64,000 bases of DNA from Hyphodiscus hymeniophilus (Eukaryota > Ascomycota > Leotiomycetes > Helotiales > Hyphodiscaceae): positions 2,170,001 to 2,234,000 of the forward strand of contig VNKQ01000003.1 in NCBI GenBank assembly GCA_016508695.1, given 5' to 3'. Position numbers and translations under genes: made by a program. The notes beneath the pieces were generated by a model. It made no database searches. It saw nothing but the letters and a program-made list of their open reading frames with translations, and was not told where the DNA came from. Positions 46,454 to 58,520 of the stretch are shown piece after piece. Numbering within the stretch: position 1 is the first letter of the stretch; every line of letters begins with the position of its first letter.

Positions 46454-47441
46454 GAAATTTCAGGTGCCGTTGATTGATGGGCAGCCCTTCTCACTAAGAT
46501 GACTGACGAGTTTGCTTGCCTCTTTTTCATGTATGCACTTTAGTTCCTTTTTACACCTTCTAATGGGGAAGACCTTACAACGTGGCCGAGATTGTGGCAC
46601 TTTCTGTGTTGCATTTCCGCGGTTCTTCATAAATGGAAAGGGATGGATAGGAGGTCTGATCAGACAACGGAAGTCTAGACCGAAAACTCTAGGTTTTGGT
46701 TTTGCTTAGGCGTTTGGAACATCCGTCGACGTTTGATAACAAATGCGAGATCTTCTTCATTGCCTCTTGTCCTGCAGAATCTTTTGTGAATCGTAGAAAG
46801 CGTGCTCGGATATTTCGACCCAGGGAAGACTGTCAGGTGAGACATTTTCTTTGTAGCCTTGTGAGCAAGGCTGTAGCTGACAAACTGATGAAATGAAGCA
46901 TTTTCTGGTGGATTGCGTCAAATTCTCAATCAATTTTTTCCCCCTGGGCTCGCTGGCACATTCCTTGATCGGACAGAACTACAATATTTCAATAATCCAA
47001 CGACGTTCCAAATTGTTTCAAAGGTCATAGAAATGCGGCAGATCGGCCTGACTGAACTACCTTATCCGGCACCCAATCAGAACGTGTAGGACGTAATCCA
47101 AGCAACAGAGGGGTCAAAATGGGGGCATTAGTACATGAAATATTATGGAGTCAAAAATGCTAATGTCATTGACCAATTATTGCTTCAGACATTCTTATTA
47201 TCTAGAATTATCACCACAAAATACAGTGTTCCCGTTACACAGGTATTTGTAATCTGCAAGCGGATCCAACAGTAGCTCGTTTGTCGATGATCGCCGAAGG
47301 CGAGGAAAGCTTGTCTCCATTAATCATCGGATTGGTGCAGTATAATTTCCAACTCGATAAAATTTCCTCAACGACCAGCACTGGAATCGCTCTTCTGCAC
47401 GACGAAGAGGACCATCAGCGCTGACGCTCAGCATATTGGTC
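46454..47441. other. Intergenic, no gene recognised
   Basis: Nearly 1 kb between two plus-strand genes with no convincing frame. An additional 5' exon of the ABC transporter cannot be excluded. Confidence 0.4.
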
Positions 47442-50400
47442 ATGCGAGACCCTAACTCGTCGCAGAGAATCCTCCAGACGGGCTCATTCTCAGGATACCA
47501 TCGCTTTGTTGAGCTGGGCAGCGATTATCTATCTGCGGGAAAGACGAGAGAGCAGCCCTTATGTGGAGATAAGGAAGGATGGGGCCCCTTGAGTGCTCTA
47601 AGATATGACTTCACGCCATGCTTTATGGATGTATGGGTCAGCACGGTGGCGGTCTATGGCATTCTATTTGGAGGTATAGCCATCTGGTGGTTAGTCCGCA
47701 GGAAGCAGAAGGCCGAAGTTGAGAAGGATTGGCATTTCTGGACCAAGCAGGTATGTGATTGCCTACCTTGTGCGGGCTCTGGTATTCGTGGGTTGAGAAA
47801 GAGGCTGACCAAAGCTCGCAGGCGTTGATTGTGGCGATCGGAATCTCAGTCGCAGTTCAACTCGTCTTCCAGATCCTCAATTACCCCGATGTTTGGGCTG
47901 GTGATTTTCGGTTTTGGACGAGTGTTCTGACAATTATATCTCTCGCTATCATTTTTACAATTCAATTCCTCGAACATACACGGCTGCGAAACCCGAACGG
48001 CGTCGTTCTATTCTACTGGCTATTCATCCTAATTGCTTTCTCGGTCAAACTTCGATCCTTGATCTCCCAGCAGATCTACGACAAACACCTCCCATACTTC
48101 ATAGCGTACTGTGTTGGATTTGGCTTATCGTGGGTGGAGTTTGGGTTGGAATGGCTTGTGCCGAAGAAGAAGAGCACATATCAAGCCATTGAGGACGATG
48201 AGGAATGCCCAATCGAGTACGCAACCGTCTTCTCAATCCTTACATTCAGCTGGATGACACCCATGATGAGGTACGGATATAAGAAGTTTTTGACCGAAGA
48301 CGACCTATGGAATTTAGCGAAGAGGGATACAACAAAGTCAACGGGTGGCAAGTTTCAGCAAGCATGGGATTATGAATTGGAGAACAGGAAGAATCCTTCC
48401 TTGTGGATGGCTATTTTCAGAGCGTTTAGCGGACCATACTTCCGTGGTTCTCTGTTCAAGACCATCTCTGATACCCTCGCTTTCGTCCAACCACAACTGT
48501 TGAGGCTATTGATTCAGTTCGTCAAATCGTATTCGGCGGATGAGGAGCCAGAGCCAGTCATCAGAGGTGCTGCAATTGCCCTGGCCATGTTCGCCGTATC
48601 CGTCGGGCAGACAATGGCTCTACATCAGTACTTCCAGAGAGCTTTCGAGACCGGTATGCGAATCAAGACGGCACTGACTGCAGCAATTTACTCGAAGTCT
48701 TTAAAATTATCCAACGAAGGCAGAGCCTCGAAATCTACCGGCGATATAGTCAACTACATGGCGGTGGACACTCAGCGATTACAGGATCTAACCCAATACG
48801 GGCAACAGCTGTGGTCTGCGCCATATCAGATAGTTCTCTGCATGATTTCGCTGTATCAACTTGTTGGCTTGTCGATGTTGGCTGGTGTTGGGGCTATGAT
48901 TTTTATGATTCCTATTAACGGGCTCATTGCTCGTCTTATGAAGAGGTTGCAGAAGGAGCAGATGAAGAATAAGGTATGTTACCATACGTCCTGCCACTTC
49001 TCGAAGTGTACTGTCTTGTGACGGTAGGGAATCATATTCCCAAGTCATGAGTCTAGATGTGCTTGTTACCGAGCGACCCAGCTAAACGGTTCTTCCTTAG
49101 GACTCTCGAACCAGGTTGATTGCAGAGATTGTTAACAACATGAAAAGCATCAAGTTGTATGCCTGGGGAAGTGCATTTATGCAAAAACTCAACTACGTAA
49201 GAAACGACCAAGAACTGAAGACCCTCCGAAAGATTGGTGCTGCTCAATCAGTTGCAAACTTTACTTGGTCAACGACCCCTTTCCTCGTATCCTGCTCGAC
49301 ATTCACTGTGTTCGTCTTGACCAAATCGACCCCTCTCACCACCGACATTGTCTTTCCTGCATTGACGCTCTTCAATCTGCTTACATTCCCTTTGGCAATC
49401 CTACCCATGGTCATAACTTCGATCATTGAAGCTTCGGTTGCGGTTGGACGCCTGACATCTTTCTTTCTCGCTGAAGAGTTGCAGGAAGATGCAGTGATTG
49501 TGAAAGGCCCAGTTGACGAAAATGGCGAAGAGTCAATCACTATTCGTGATGGCACGTTCTCGTGGGACAGGCATGCCGGAAGAAATGCCCTCGAAGACAT
49601 CAGCTTCACAGCGTCGAAGAGCGAGCTCACATGCTTAGTGGGCAGAGTTGGTGCAGGCAAATCTTCCTTCCTCCAAGCTATTCTTGGAGACCTGTGGAAA
49701 GTCAAGGGAGAAGTTGTCGTGCACGGAGCAACCGCATATGTTGCCCAGCAACCGTGGGTCATGAATGCAAGCGTCAAGGAGAACATCCTGTTTGGCCATC
49801 GTTTTGATCCCGTCTTCTACGATAAAACTGTGAAAGCCTGCGCTTTGGTAGAGGATTTTGCACAACTGCCCGATGGCGACGAAACTGAAGTAGGAGAACG
49901 GGGTATCTCATTAAGTGGTGGCCAAAAAGCTCGATTGACACTGGCCCGTGCCGTGTATGCCAGAGCAGACGTCTATCTTCTTGATGACTGTCTCTCGGCG
50001 GTTGATCAGCACGTTGGAAGGCATCTTATCGAAAATGTATTTGGTCCAACAGGATTGCTGAGTGGCAAGACGAGGGTTTTGGCTACAAATTCAATTCCAG
50101 TCTTGATGGAAGCAGACTTTATCTGCCTCATTCGAGAAGGAAAGATCATCGAACGTGGCACTTACAACCAGCTCATGGCTATGAAAGGAGAGGTTTCTAA
50201 CCTCATCAAGACCGCCAGCAACCAAGATCATCAATCTACTGAGTCGGAGACTACCTCCAGTGGATCTTCAGTGACCATAGAAGTGGATCGGTCTAATGAG
50301 GACCAAGAAAAAGATGAGATGGAAGAAGCTCAAGAGCACTTGACGCAACTGCAACCCATTAGACCATCCGTATCTGGGCTCAAGAAGAGAAAGGGAAGCT

Positions 50401-52329
50401 CTGCAACTCTAAGAAGGGCATCTACTGCCAGTTTCAAAGGGCCTCGCGGCAAGCTTCGCGACGAGGAAGAGCCACATAGCAAAACAAAGCAGGGCAAGGA
50501 GTTTTCCGAGCAAGGAAAAGTGAAATGGGATGGTAAGTTTGTCCGTTTCCCCGCCCGCTTCGATGCTTATTCATGAAGTCTATTTGGAATACGCCAAAAC
50601 AAGCAATTTACTTGCAGTGACAATCTATGGAATTATGCTCGTCGGTGGACAAACGGCTCAAATCGGTGGCAGCGTTTGGCTTAAGAATTGGTCAGAGGTC
50701 AACGGCAACAAAGGCACGAATCCAAACGTTGGCTTTTACATTGGAATATACTTTGCCCTAGGAATTGGTTCTGCAGCCCTCGTCGTTGTGCAGACCCTAA
50801 TCTTGTGGATATTTTGTTCGATTGAGGTAAGTTCTGGTAGATTATTCACAAATGGACTCGTGCATTCCGTCCGTAAAGACAAAATCGGCGGCTAATTGGC
50901 TATAGGCATCGAGGAAACTGCACGAGAGGATGGCTTTCGCGATATTCAGGTCTCCGATGAGCTTTTTCGAAACGTGAGTTGTGCTGATTCGCTGCTTCCT
51001 ATGCGCCTTAAATTAACAATTGTTTCCAGGACCCCAGCAGGTCGAATCCTGAATCGATTTTCCAGGTTTGTTTTCCCGGGATACCCTTGACTTTTCGCTC
51101 CATTTCCATGAACTGGGTGTGCCCCAGCAGCCTGGAAATCTGACCCCAGCAATGCGGGGATGCCTGCACAAGCCGTGCTTGACTTCCTTTTGCTAGATTT
51201 TATCCATGCGGTCTAAGAACCCATGATCTGCATACACGTGAACCTCGTCGCAAGGATTCTCGTTGACCAAAAGTTTGGATCAAAGTATTCGGGTCTCAGT
51301 CTCCCCCAAAATCGAGTGCCCAATACATTTATTCACGGTCTTCAAATATTTTGAAGAGAATGGGCAAGTAGTGGGGAGTGGCGAGGTCCGAATAGTGTAT
51401 GCAGCGCGTCCGACATAGCAGTCGCTGGTTTGCCATTGCCCTTCTTGTACAACCCCATATTTTCTCGATACATACTGACATCCTATCAATAAAACAGCGA
51501 CATTTACCGGGTAGACGAGGCAAGTTGAGCCTATGCACCCCAAACAGGCCTGTACATGAACATCATTGCTGACCTCGATCATTAGGTACTTGCGAGAACC
51601 TTCAACATGCTATTCGTCAACAGCGCCCGTGCCATGTTCACGCTGGCCGTCATTTCAACCTCGACCCCTGTCTTCATCGCCCTCATCGTACCCTTATCCG
51701 CAGTTTACTATTGGGTTCAAAGGTACTACTTGAGAACATCACGAGAACTTAAACGTTTGGACAGTGTGAGCCGAAGCCCCATTTATGCACATTTCCAGGA
51801 GTCGCTCGGTGGTATCACGACGATACGGGCATACCGGCAGCAGATGCGCTTCGCCTTAGAGAACGAATGGCGGGTAGATGCGAATCTAAGGGCATATTTT
51901 CCTTCCATTAACGCAAACAGGTGGGTTGTGCTGTTGTTTTCGAAGGATTCCCCGTTGCTGACTGCAGACAGATGGCTGGCCGTGCGACTCGAGTTTCTTG
52001 GCTCGATCATTATACTGAGTGCGGCGGGTTTCTCCATTATCTCAGTGTCTACGGGAAGTGGGCTTTCTGCTGGTTTGGTCGGATTGGCAATGTCATATGC
52101 CCTTCAAATCACCCAATCGCTGAACTGGATTGTTCGTCAAACTGTCGAGGTCGAAACAAATATCGTTTCTGTGGAACGAGTTCTGGAGTACGCTCGACTC
52201 CCAAGTCCCATGTTGCTTCCTCCCTCCCCCCTCCCGTCGTCCCTGCCTTTACCCTGTCCCGCATCACTAACTTCTGACTTTCCGTTCGGTCCGCTGCGCT
52301 GCGCTAGACCACCTCCAATTGGTGGTTAA
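47442..52329 (+). CDS. ABCC (Ycf1/MRP-type) transporter truncated before NBD2
   Basis: Nine exons are proposed: 47442-47750, 47822-48973, 49101-50532, 50579-50826, 50906-50973, 51030-51065, 51498-51519, 51586-51920 and 51972-52329. TMD0 begins around RYDFTPCFMDVWVS; TMD1 follows. NBD1 has Walker A GRVGAGKSS (about 668), signature LSGGQ (about 758) and Walker B VYLLDDCLSAVD (about 778). The linker is acidic/basic and TMD2 runs through TPAGRILNRFSSDIYRVDE to RVLEYARLPS near 1279. There the homology stops at 52206; about 40 Pro/Ser-rich residues and a stop follow, and no second ABC domain is found in the next 1.8 kb. Ycf1-type pumps move glutathione conjugates into vacuoles and need both NBDs. 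NBD1 shows the non-catalytic Asp after Walker B, so the competent ATPase site is the lost one. Exon 7 is 22 nt, and its following intron is GC-AG. Confidence 0.9.
51498..51519 (+). other. 22-nt microexon of the ABCC gene
   Basis: The segment encodes DIYRVDE, exactly the residues ABCC proteins have between NRFSS and VLARTFNML. It is preceded by an acceptor AAACAG after a 432-nt intron and followed by the GC donor GCAAGT. Both phases close (1 + 21 nt). Confidence 0.85.
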
Positions 52330-54064
52330 GCTGTCCGACTAGAGAAATGCCATGCATGTTTAATATGTGGAGTCTCCGCGCGCAGGGTGCTGCTGTTGAA
52401 CTGCGATCTCGCTCGCTGCTTCAAGGAAAACCGTCTTTGCGTGTTACGAGTGATGCTGCACTCCTGCACACACAGACATTATTATGGCACTATATTGTGA
52501 GGATGGTGGCCAAAGGAGGTCTCGCTATATCGCACCCACCACATTTCGGTGTACGGCATGTTTACCAATGACAAGGGAATCCAACGCATCGTTGTGAGTT
52601 GTGAACTTGGACGCCCCTCGTCTATTTCTTAGGCCCTGCAAACTACGACCCTATATACCCTGCTCTCCTCGGCATCTTCTGCCACACTATTTGAGGGTTT
52701 TGCATCTGGGATTCGAATTGGACGAGCAGCCAGCTATTTCGTATATCTTTCCGGACTTTCTCTCCTGCACAGTCCCTCTGCCCGTCCTGATTCTTGCACA
52801 TAGTGAAGAATCGCAGGTGAGATCTGTCATTTTTCTGGCCCTCTACATGAATCAAGATCGATCACAAACCGATTGGTACCTTGAAACGTCGTAGCCTTCA
52901 TCATACCCTCCACAGACGGTGCAGGCTCCTCCAGACACCCCGAATATCTGGGTTCAGTCCTGAACCGAGTATCCTAGAACGTTCATCTAGTCCTCCAAAC
53001 ATACTGTACTGGATGCCCTGCGCCGTTGTTTGTCCCCCACACCCCAGCGGGCATTACTCAAACGGTCATTCGAGACTCGAACTGGTCCCTTTCAACTGCC
53101 AGCTGCCGCCGCGAAAGAGAACGCAATAGCGGCGGGTGTCTCTCACCCGTCCTGCGGAGTGGAGCTCCAGAGGGGTAGCAAGGCAATCAAACACTGAAGC
53201 CGCGAGTCAGGTCCAAGCATTCCACAACCTAGCCAGCGGGTTTTCACATCTCACAGCATATGTACCAGCACTTCCTGGTCTCCAGCAGCTGCCTCTCCGC
53301 ACTCAAGAGTCAAACCCAGGCTCGTTTTCTTTGCACCAGCAAGTGAGTAAGCTCCCGGTAATATCGGCCCACACGGTCTCGTCTCGGGAGGGACCATTTA
53401 GCTTTCGGCCGGCTTCTCTGCTCGTTGTCTGAAGAGGCTGCTGACGGCTTGCTGGTCTCCTCGCGCCGAATTATAAGATCAAGTATAATACTACCGCTCA
53501 CCCTGCACATTTTGAGCCCACGCCTGACCATTTACCTGAACCCCTTGGCTTGTTTTACCGTTGCTCGCAGCACTGTACGACTTGACGCCACCATTGCTCC
53601 CCGAATCTCACACATATCCACAGGCAGGCCAGCAGATCACTTAACGGAAATTTTGTCCGGCAAGCTATTGCCTCTGCTGCATATCGTCCAGTTCGTCCAC
53701 CAGATCTCCATACTTTCTTTTTCTTACTTTGCCCTGCATATCACCAAAAGGTTTATTGCTCTTTCTTGCCCCACAACAGTCTCGGCCACTCCACCCTTGG
53801 TGTTTGAATTCTCTAGTTGGCATCTACAGACCATCCCACTGACATGTCGTGCAGCCTCTAGCGTCTCGAGAAGCTGTGGAACTTGCCTTGAATCTAGTTG
53901 ATCGATCGGTTCTCAAATCCCGCCTCTATCTCTTAAATCAGAGACTCTGCTCCCTATATATATATTCCGATACGACAGCTCGCCTTACACACTTGACCGC
54001 TCTTTGATCACACCTAGATACTCTATCTTCTTTTCATCATTGCGTCATCCTTTACATCTTCAGC
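52330..54064. other. Sequence replacing the missing NBD2, plus YDR124W-like promoter
   Basis: No gene is recognised in 1.7 kb. Faint matches to the MRP linker and NBD2 occur in order (see findings). An AT run TATATATATA lies at 53955-53964, about 100 bp before the next start codon, in TATA-box position. No long terminal repeat or transposase frame is visible. Confidence 0.45.
53955..53964 (+). promoter_or_regulatory. Possible TATA element of the YDR124W-like gene
   Basis: TATATATATA about 100 bp before the ATG at 54065, followed by CT-rich sequence usual for fungal transcription starts. Confidence 0.4.
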
Positions 54065-56115
54065 ATGGTCCAAAGGGGGACTCCCTTACGGCAAGGGGAC
54101 CTTTTCCCTTCCACCAGAGAACCAAATTGGCACCCGATTGAAAGAACTTTCCTTGAACCTACCCAAGATGGACGCTTCGGTGTACCTCCTTCGCCAATTC
54201 ATTCTCGTGCCTTGGTACGTCCTTCCCGTTCTAAAGTTCACGATGCAGAAACTAATCCCACCAAAGAGCATAGAAGCAGCACTAAGGGATTGTGTCCGCC
54301 TTCCTGTTAAGGAGTTTGCACTTATTGTACAGCTTGAGAATGGCGAAGAGAGAACATATACGTCTCAGTCCTTGACTCCATGGCAGCCGCGAATCTTCGG
54401 TGATCGGTTTCGACAGGACTTTCGTCGTAGTGTACACCGAGCAGCGTCGGAGGCAAGCTACCCTGGCTCAGGTGCGTTGCTATCTCTTGTATCAGCCTAC
54501 AAAGTTGCTGACGAGTCTTGAATAGCATACCCTGATGGAGGAGCCCTGTTTCCAGAATTTGACACTGATGATAATCCAAGGTTCTCGAGCAGTGGCGATT
54601 CTTCTTCTGGCGGCCGAATTAGACATCCATATCAGCGACAGACTAGATCAGAGGAGTCTGATGGCACTGATTCTGGTAAAGGGAAGCGCAAGAGACTCCA
54701 TGGCCCGCAATACTCGTCATTCGACAATGATGATACACCCGTTCCAGTACCTGTTGTAAAGGTCCATCAAATTACTATTGGTAATGAAGCAGAAGTCGAA
54801 GAGTTCTACGTCACTCGATTTAAGGAAATGCAACAATCTTCCTGCAAGGTAATGGGTAAAGTTTTCGTCAAGCTAGTTGAGCCGAAAAAGCAGACTCATC
54901 ACCCTTATACAAAGGGAAATGATAAAGCTCCACCGTGGTGGCCGAAAACTACTGGCGAGAATCATGTTCGCCATCGAGAGCCCGACCATCTGTTGCGACC
55001 GGGTACGTTTCTCCCTTTCATAACCCTGTATATTATTACCTCGCTGACTCATTCCACAGAACGGATCAGGCTTTTAGTTCACATCCTCAGAATGATCATT
55101 GAGCCCTTCAACAGTCAATGTGAAGCAGTTCGAAAGTCGGGCCTTAATGTCCAGAAGCTTGAGGATGTAACAATGGAAGCCATGTCCGCCTGGTTCAATG
55201 ATTCTGACCACCCTGGCAATCTCGCGAAGAAGCCTTTTTTGAAGGAAATCTTCAAGGTTGCGAAGGCGGAGGAGCGATACAGAAACGGAGAGATTGGTAG
55301 GCCCCCTGAGCCACAGAATGTTTGATAACGCTAACTCATTGGCTCTGTTAGACAAGGACACTCGAATCTCAGTCATGTATGGGGACAGAAGTGGAGTTGA
55401 CTTTTCAGACGATGAGACAGAGGAAGGCGTTAAAGACGAAGAGGAGGAGGTGGATACCACCATCCAAATACCCTCGAACTTGCCGACTCCGGACTCCATG
55501 GTCTCGCAGCCGATGATGCAAAACCCAACCCTCCAACACGCGCAGGAACATGAGCCTAACAGCATGTTCATCGGATCAACACGCCCTCTTCCCGTTCGCT
55601 ATCACACTCAGCCTGTGTTGGATGAGCATACTTCATACTCCAATCAAGCCTTCGTTCCGCGCACTGTCGGTGTTGGCGTCGGCTTCCAGACCCAGCCACC
55701 CCCTAATCCGCAAGATCCCAATCGCCGCTCGTTTGTATCACCAGTCTACCCAAGCCCTCAAAGCATGTATGGCTGGCAGAACACCACAATGACCAGCAAT
55801 GGAACCATGAATCCAAACTATTATGTAACATCTCCCCAGACACCTCTCAGCGCGCAAAGTGGGCAGTTTCAACTTCCTCCACCACCTCCTCCGCAACAAC
55901 CAATGCTTCCTCCAATGACACAGCATCACTTCGATAGCTTGCCAACCACAAGGCAATTTGATTCTGGCCCAGCGATGGGGAATGTAGTCCGCACAGGTAG
56001 TCTCGGCCATCCGCATCACATGCCGCACGGTTTCCAAAATTATCTACAGGACAACGGCTATGGCAATAATGACTCTGATGTGAGAGATGAGCATCAACAG
56101 CTCCATAACAATTAG
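54065..56115 (+). CDS. YDR124W-like helical-bundle domain protein (DUF2841)
   Basis: Five exons (54065-54214, 54267-54471, 54526-55002, 55060-55296, 55352-56115) keep phase and give 610 residues. The conserved core starts near VHQITIGNEAEVEEFYVTRFKE, continues with CKVMGKVFVKLVEPKKQTHHPYT and APPWWP, and ends with HREPDHLLRPERIRLLVHILRMI plus a helix with EAMSAWFNDSD. This is the signature of the YDR124W-like helical-bundle family. An N-terminal SIEAALRDC...ALIVQLENGEERTY segment precedes it, as in filamentous-fungal members. The last ~240 residues are Pro/Gln/Asn-rich and probably disordered. Family function is largely unknown; composition would suit a nuclear regulator, but there is no DNA-binding motif I can name. 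Confidence 0.87.
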
Positions 56116-58520
56116 CGTTGGTAGCCAAAACACATTCTTACAGCCTTCGAAAAAACACGGGCGGTTTCGATCATTGTTCCCTGCATTATACCCGATCTCG
56201 AACAATCACGGAGATGTGTACGACCATCAGGCCAATGGCGGTGCAAGTGTTTTCATCAACTTTTAGCATTGCACTGTTTTGTGTGTATCCACGAGTTTCA
56301 CAGTATCGCGGATTGTCTATTCTCACTGCTTTTCAGCTTCTTCTCTGTCCATTCGCTCCATCAGTCCTCCATGTCGGGCCTCTGAAAAAAATCTTGTTTC
56401 CTTATTGTCGGCTGTGGAAAAGTGTAGATCCAGCGTGCGTTTGATATTGCTATCACCTTTCAGTCATTGGCGCATCTGAGTCATGGCGTTGCTTTATATC
56501 TATTATTGCCTATCTGTTTGTAACGAGGGGATGAGATGCGATGTGTTCAAAGGTTTACGCTCATGAGATATGATTATGAATGAGGAGCATGTCTATTATG
56601 AAGGAAGCAGCGTGCATATTGGGACGAGGGGATGTAATGGCCTTGGTGGCGGTCACTTGTTATTTCTTACCACATAATGCATCCTGTAGTCTGGTGGAAT
56701 GAGGGAGGTCTCAATCGGGAACCGATCCAGGGGGTGAATAATCAGGTGTGGAGGATTGTCATATAGCTTTAGGCACTGTCCCTCAATATTCTATTAATCC
56801 CTTCCCACTGAGTCTCCTGTTCAGTGTATTCAACTTTCGGGATGAGCAGCTTAACAAAGCGACCATGTGCCTCCATTAGTGATCTGGCACCGGCCTGAGA
56901 TAAACCAATCGATGCTGGTAGAGTCCTACTCTTCCCCGAAATCCATTCAAGATCGATCCCGAACGTATCTGTATCTTCACAGATACAGGCCATCTCGGAA
57001 TTTCTCAGATGACACACCCTCCATGCCCCAAAAGTTTAGTTACTCTCCCGAACTAAAACTCTACAGTTACGAAGAAAGAAGGTGAGCCCCATGGATGTCG
57101 GTCCCCCAATGCCGACTCGTTCCAGGCCCATACACAATGTACGTGAGAGTCTCCAACATGAGGATACTGCCAAGTCTCTGAGCCAGATATCTTAGCCTTC
57201 TTCTCGTTGATCTCGAAAGTTCTTTGACGGGACGACGAAGTACGCTTACTGCTGATGATGCTTCCCAAGCATCGAAAAAGCCTTCTGCTCCTCCATTCGA
57301 AGAATGATTGAATGTTAGCGTTGACTCCTAGCTCATTATCGTTCCTCAGCCCTTGTCACTCAAAGCTCTTCATCTCGTCTACTACTACTTGACAGCTTAG
57401 ATGTGGGCCTGGATTCTAGATTTCCCATCATTTGAATTGGGCCACTCGAATGATCTCAACATGGAAGCCTTCTTCCCGAAACGTTGAAGCCGCTCGAAGT
57501 TGTCCCAGCCAGAGACCTTGTGAACAGTTTAGGGAAATAGCTGGTTGATATCGGGGAAACTTCATCCAAGAAAACTGAAGCTTTGAAAATCATGCCCAAA
57601 CAATATATGATGCGCTTGCAGAGTGAAAGCAGGACGTGAAGACTCTCCACCTATGATGAAGATGTGCACCCTCTCTTAGAAGAATGAAAGGACTGATCAT
57701 CCAGCTTCTTCACAGAACTCTGAAGGATCCTTGCATGGAGGTGCTTTCGAGGGGAAGAGCTGTGTCATCATGCACCGAGTCCCTGATTCACAAATGGGAA
57801 AATGAACATGTAATTCTTGACGGACGATTTGAGTTTTTCGCAATCACGATACAGCTCCGTGAATGCGTATGGCAAGGAGCTCTTATCAACTTCCATTGGA
57901 TAAGTTCATCCCAGCAAGTACAAGTAGGCAGCTGCAGCCTCTCTCCTTTGGGGTAGGAATACTAGGAATACATGTGACTGGCTCTCAGTGTCCTCACACA
58001 AAGTCCTTTCATGGCCAAAGGTATTGACGAATTATGTCCACTCATATGTTCGTTCTCCTCTAACTAGAGAAATGATCAGATTTGATTTCGAAAATCCATT
58101 TGAAGAAAAGAAAAAGATATCTTGCTAGCGATATTGAATCATTCCCAAGTCAAGAGGCAGCACCATAGTCGCTGGTGCGCATGCCATTCACATGACCTTG
58201 GTCTTCGATCGAATTGCCATCCACAGATACATCCCCGGCGCCGGAAAACAACTTTGTTCGCGTGCTTCAGTATGAGCTCTGCGTAAGTCAGAGGTTCAGC
58301 GACCGAAAACTGATGTCTTCCGTTGGTGATAGATACAACCCCTGAAACACCTTCAGTCTGCGGCGCAGTCTTTGCATAGCTGCCTAAATGGGTCACTGCC
58401 TTCCATCCACTGTCGTCACTTCCTACTCTAAGTTCACCTCCTATGACCTGAACATTGACATCGGATATACTGTTCGCTGCTCGCAACGCTCTCTGGCTTT
58501 CGCTGGTGATCGCAATCATC
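56116..58520. other. Long intergenic region; one doubtful minus-strand gene
   Basis: No family is recognised in 2.4 kb. On the minus strand a possible exon at about 57296-57250 (MEEQKAFSMLGKHHQQ, donor GTAAGC) lies upstream of open frames at 57268-57053 and 57017-56769, the latter with balanced composition (DTFGIDLEWISGKSRTLP). I cannot join them convincingly. Confidence 0.35.

Noticed and set aside
53425..53901. 158-codon plus-strand frame between the ABC and YDR124W-like genes
   Set aside because: Does not contain Walker, signature or any other ABC motif and resembles no other family.
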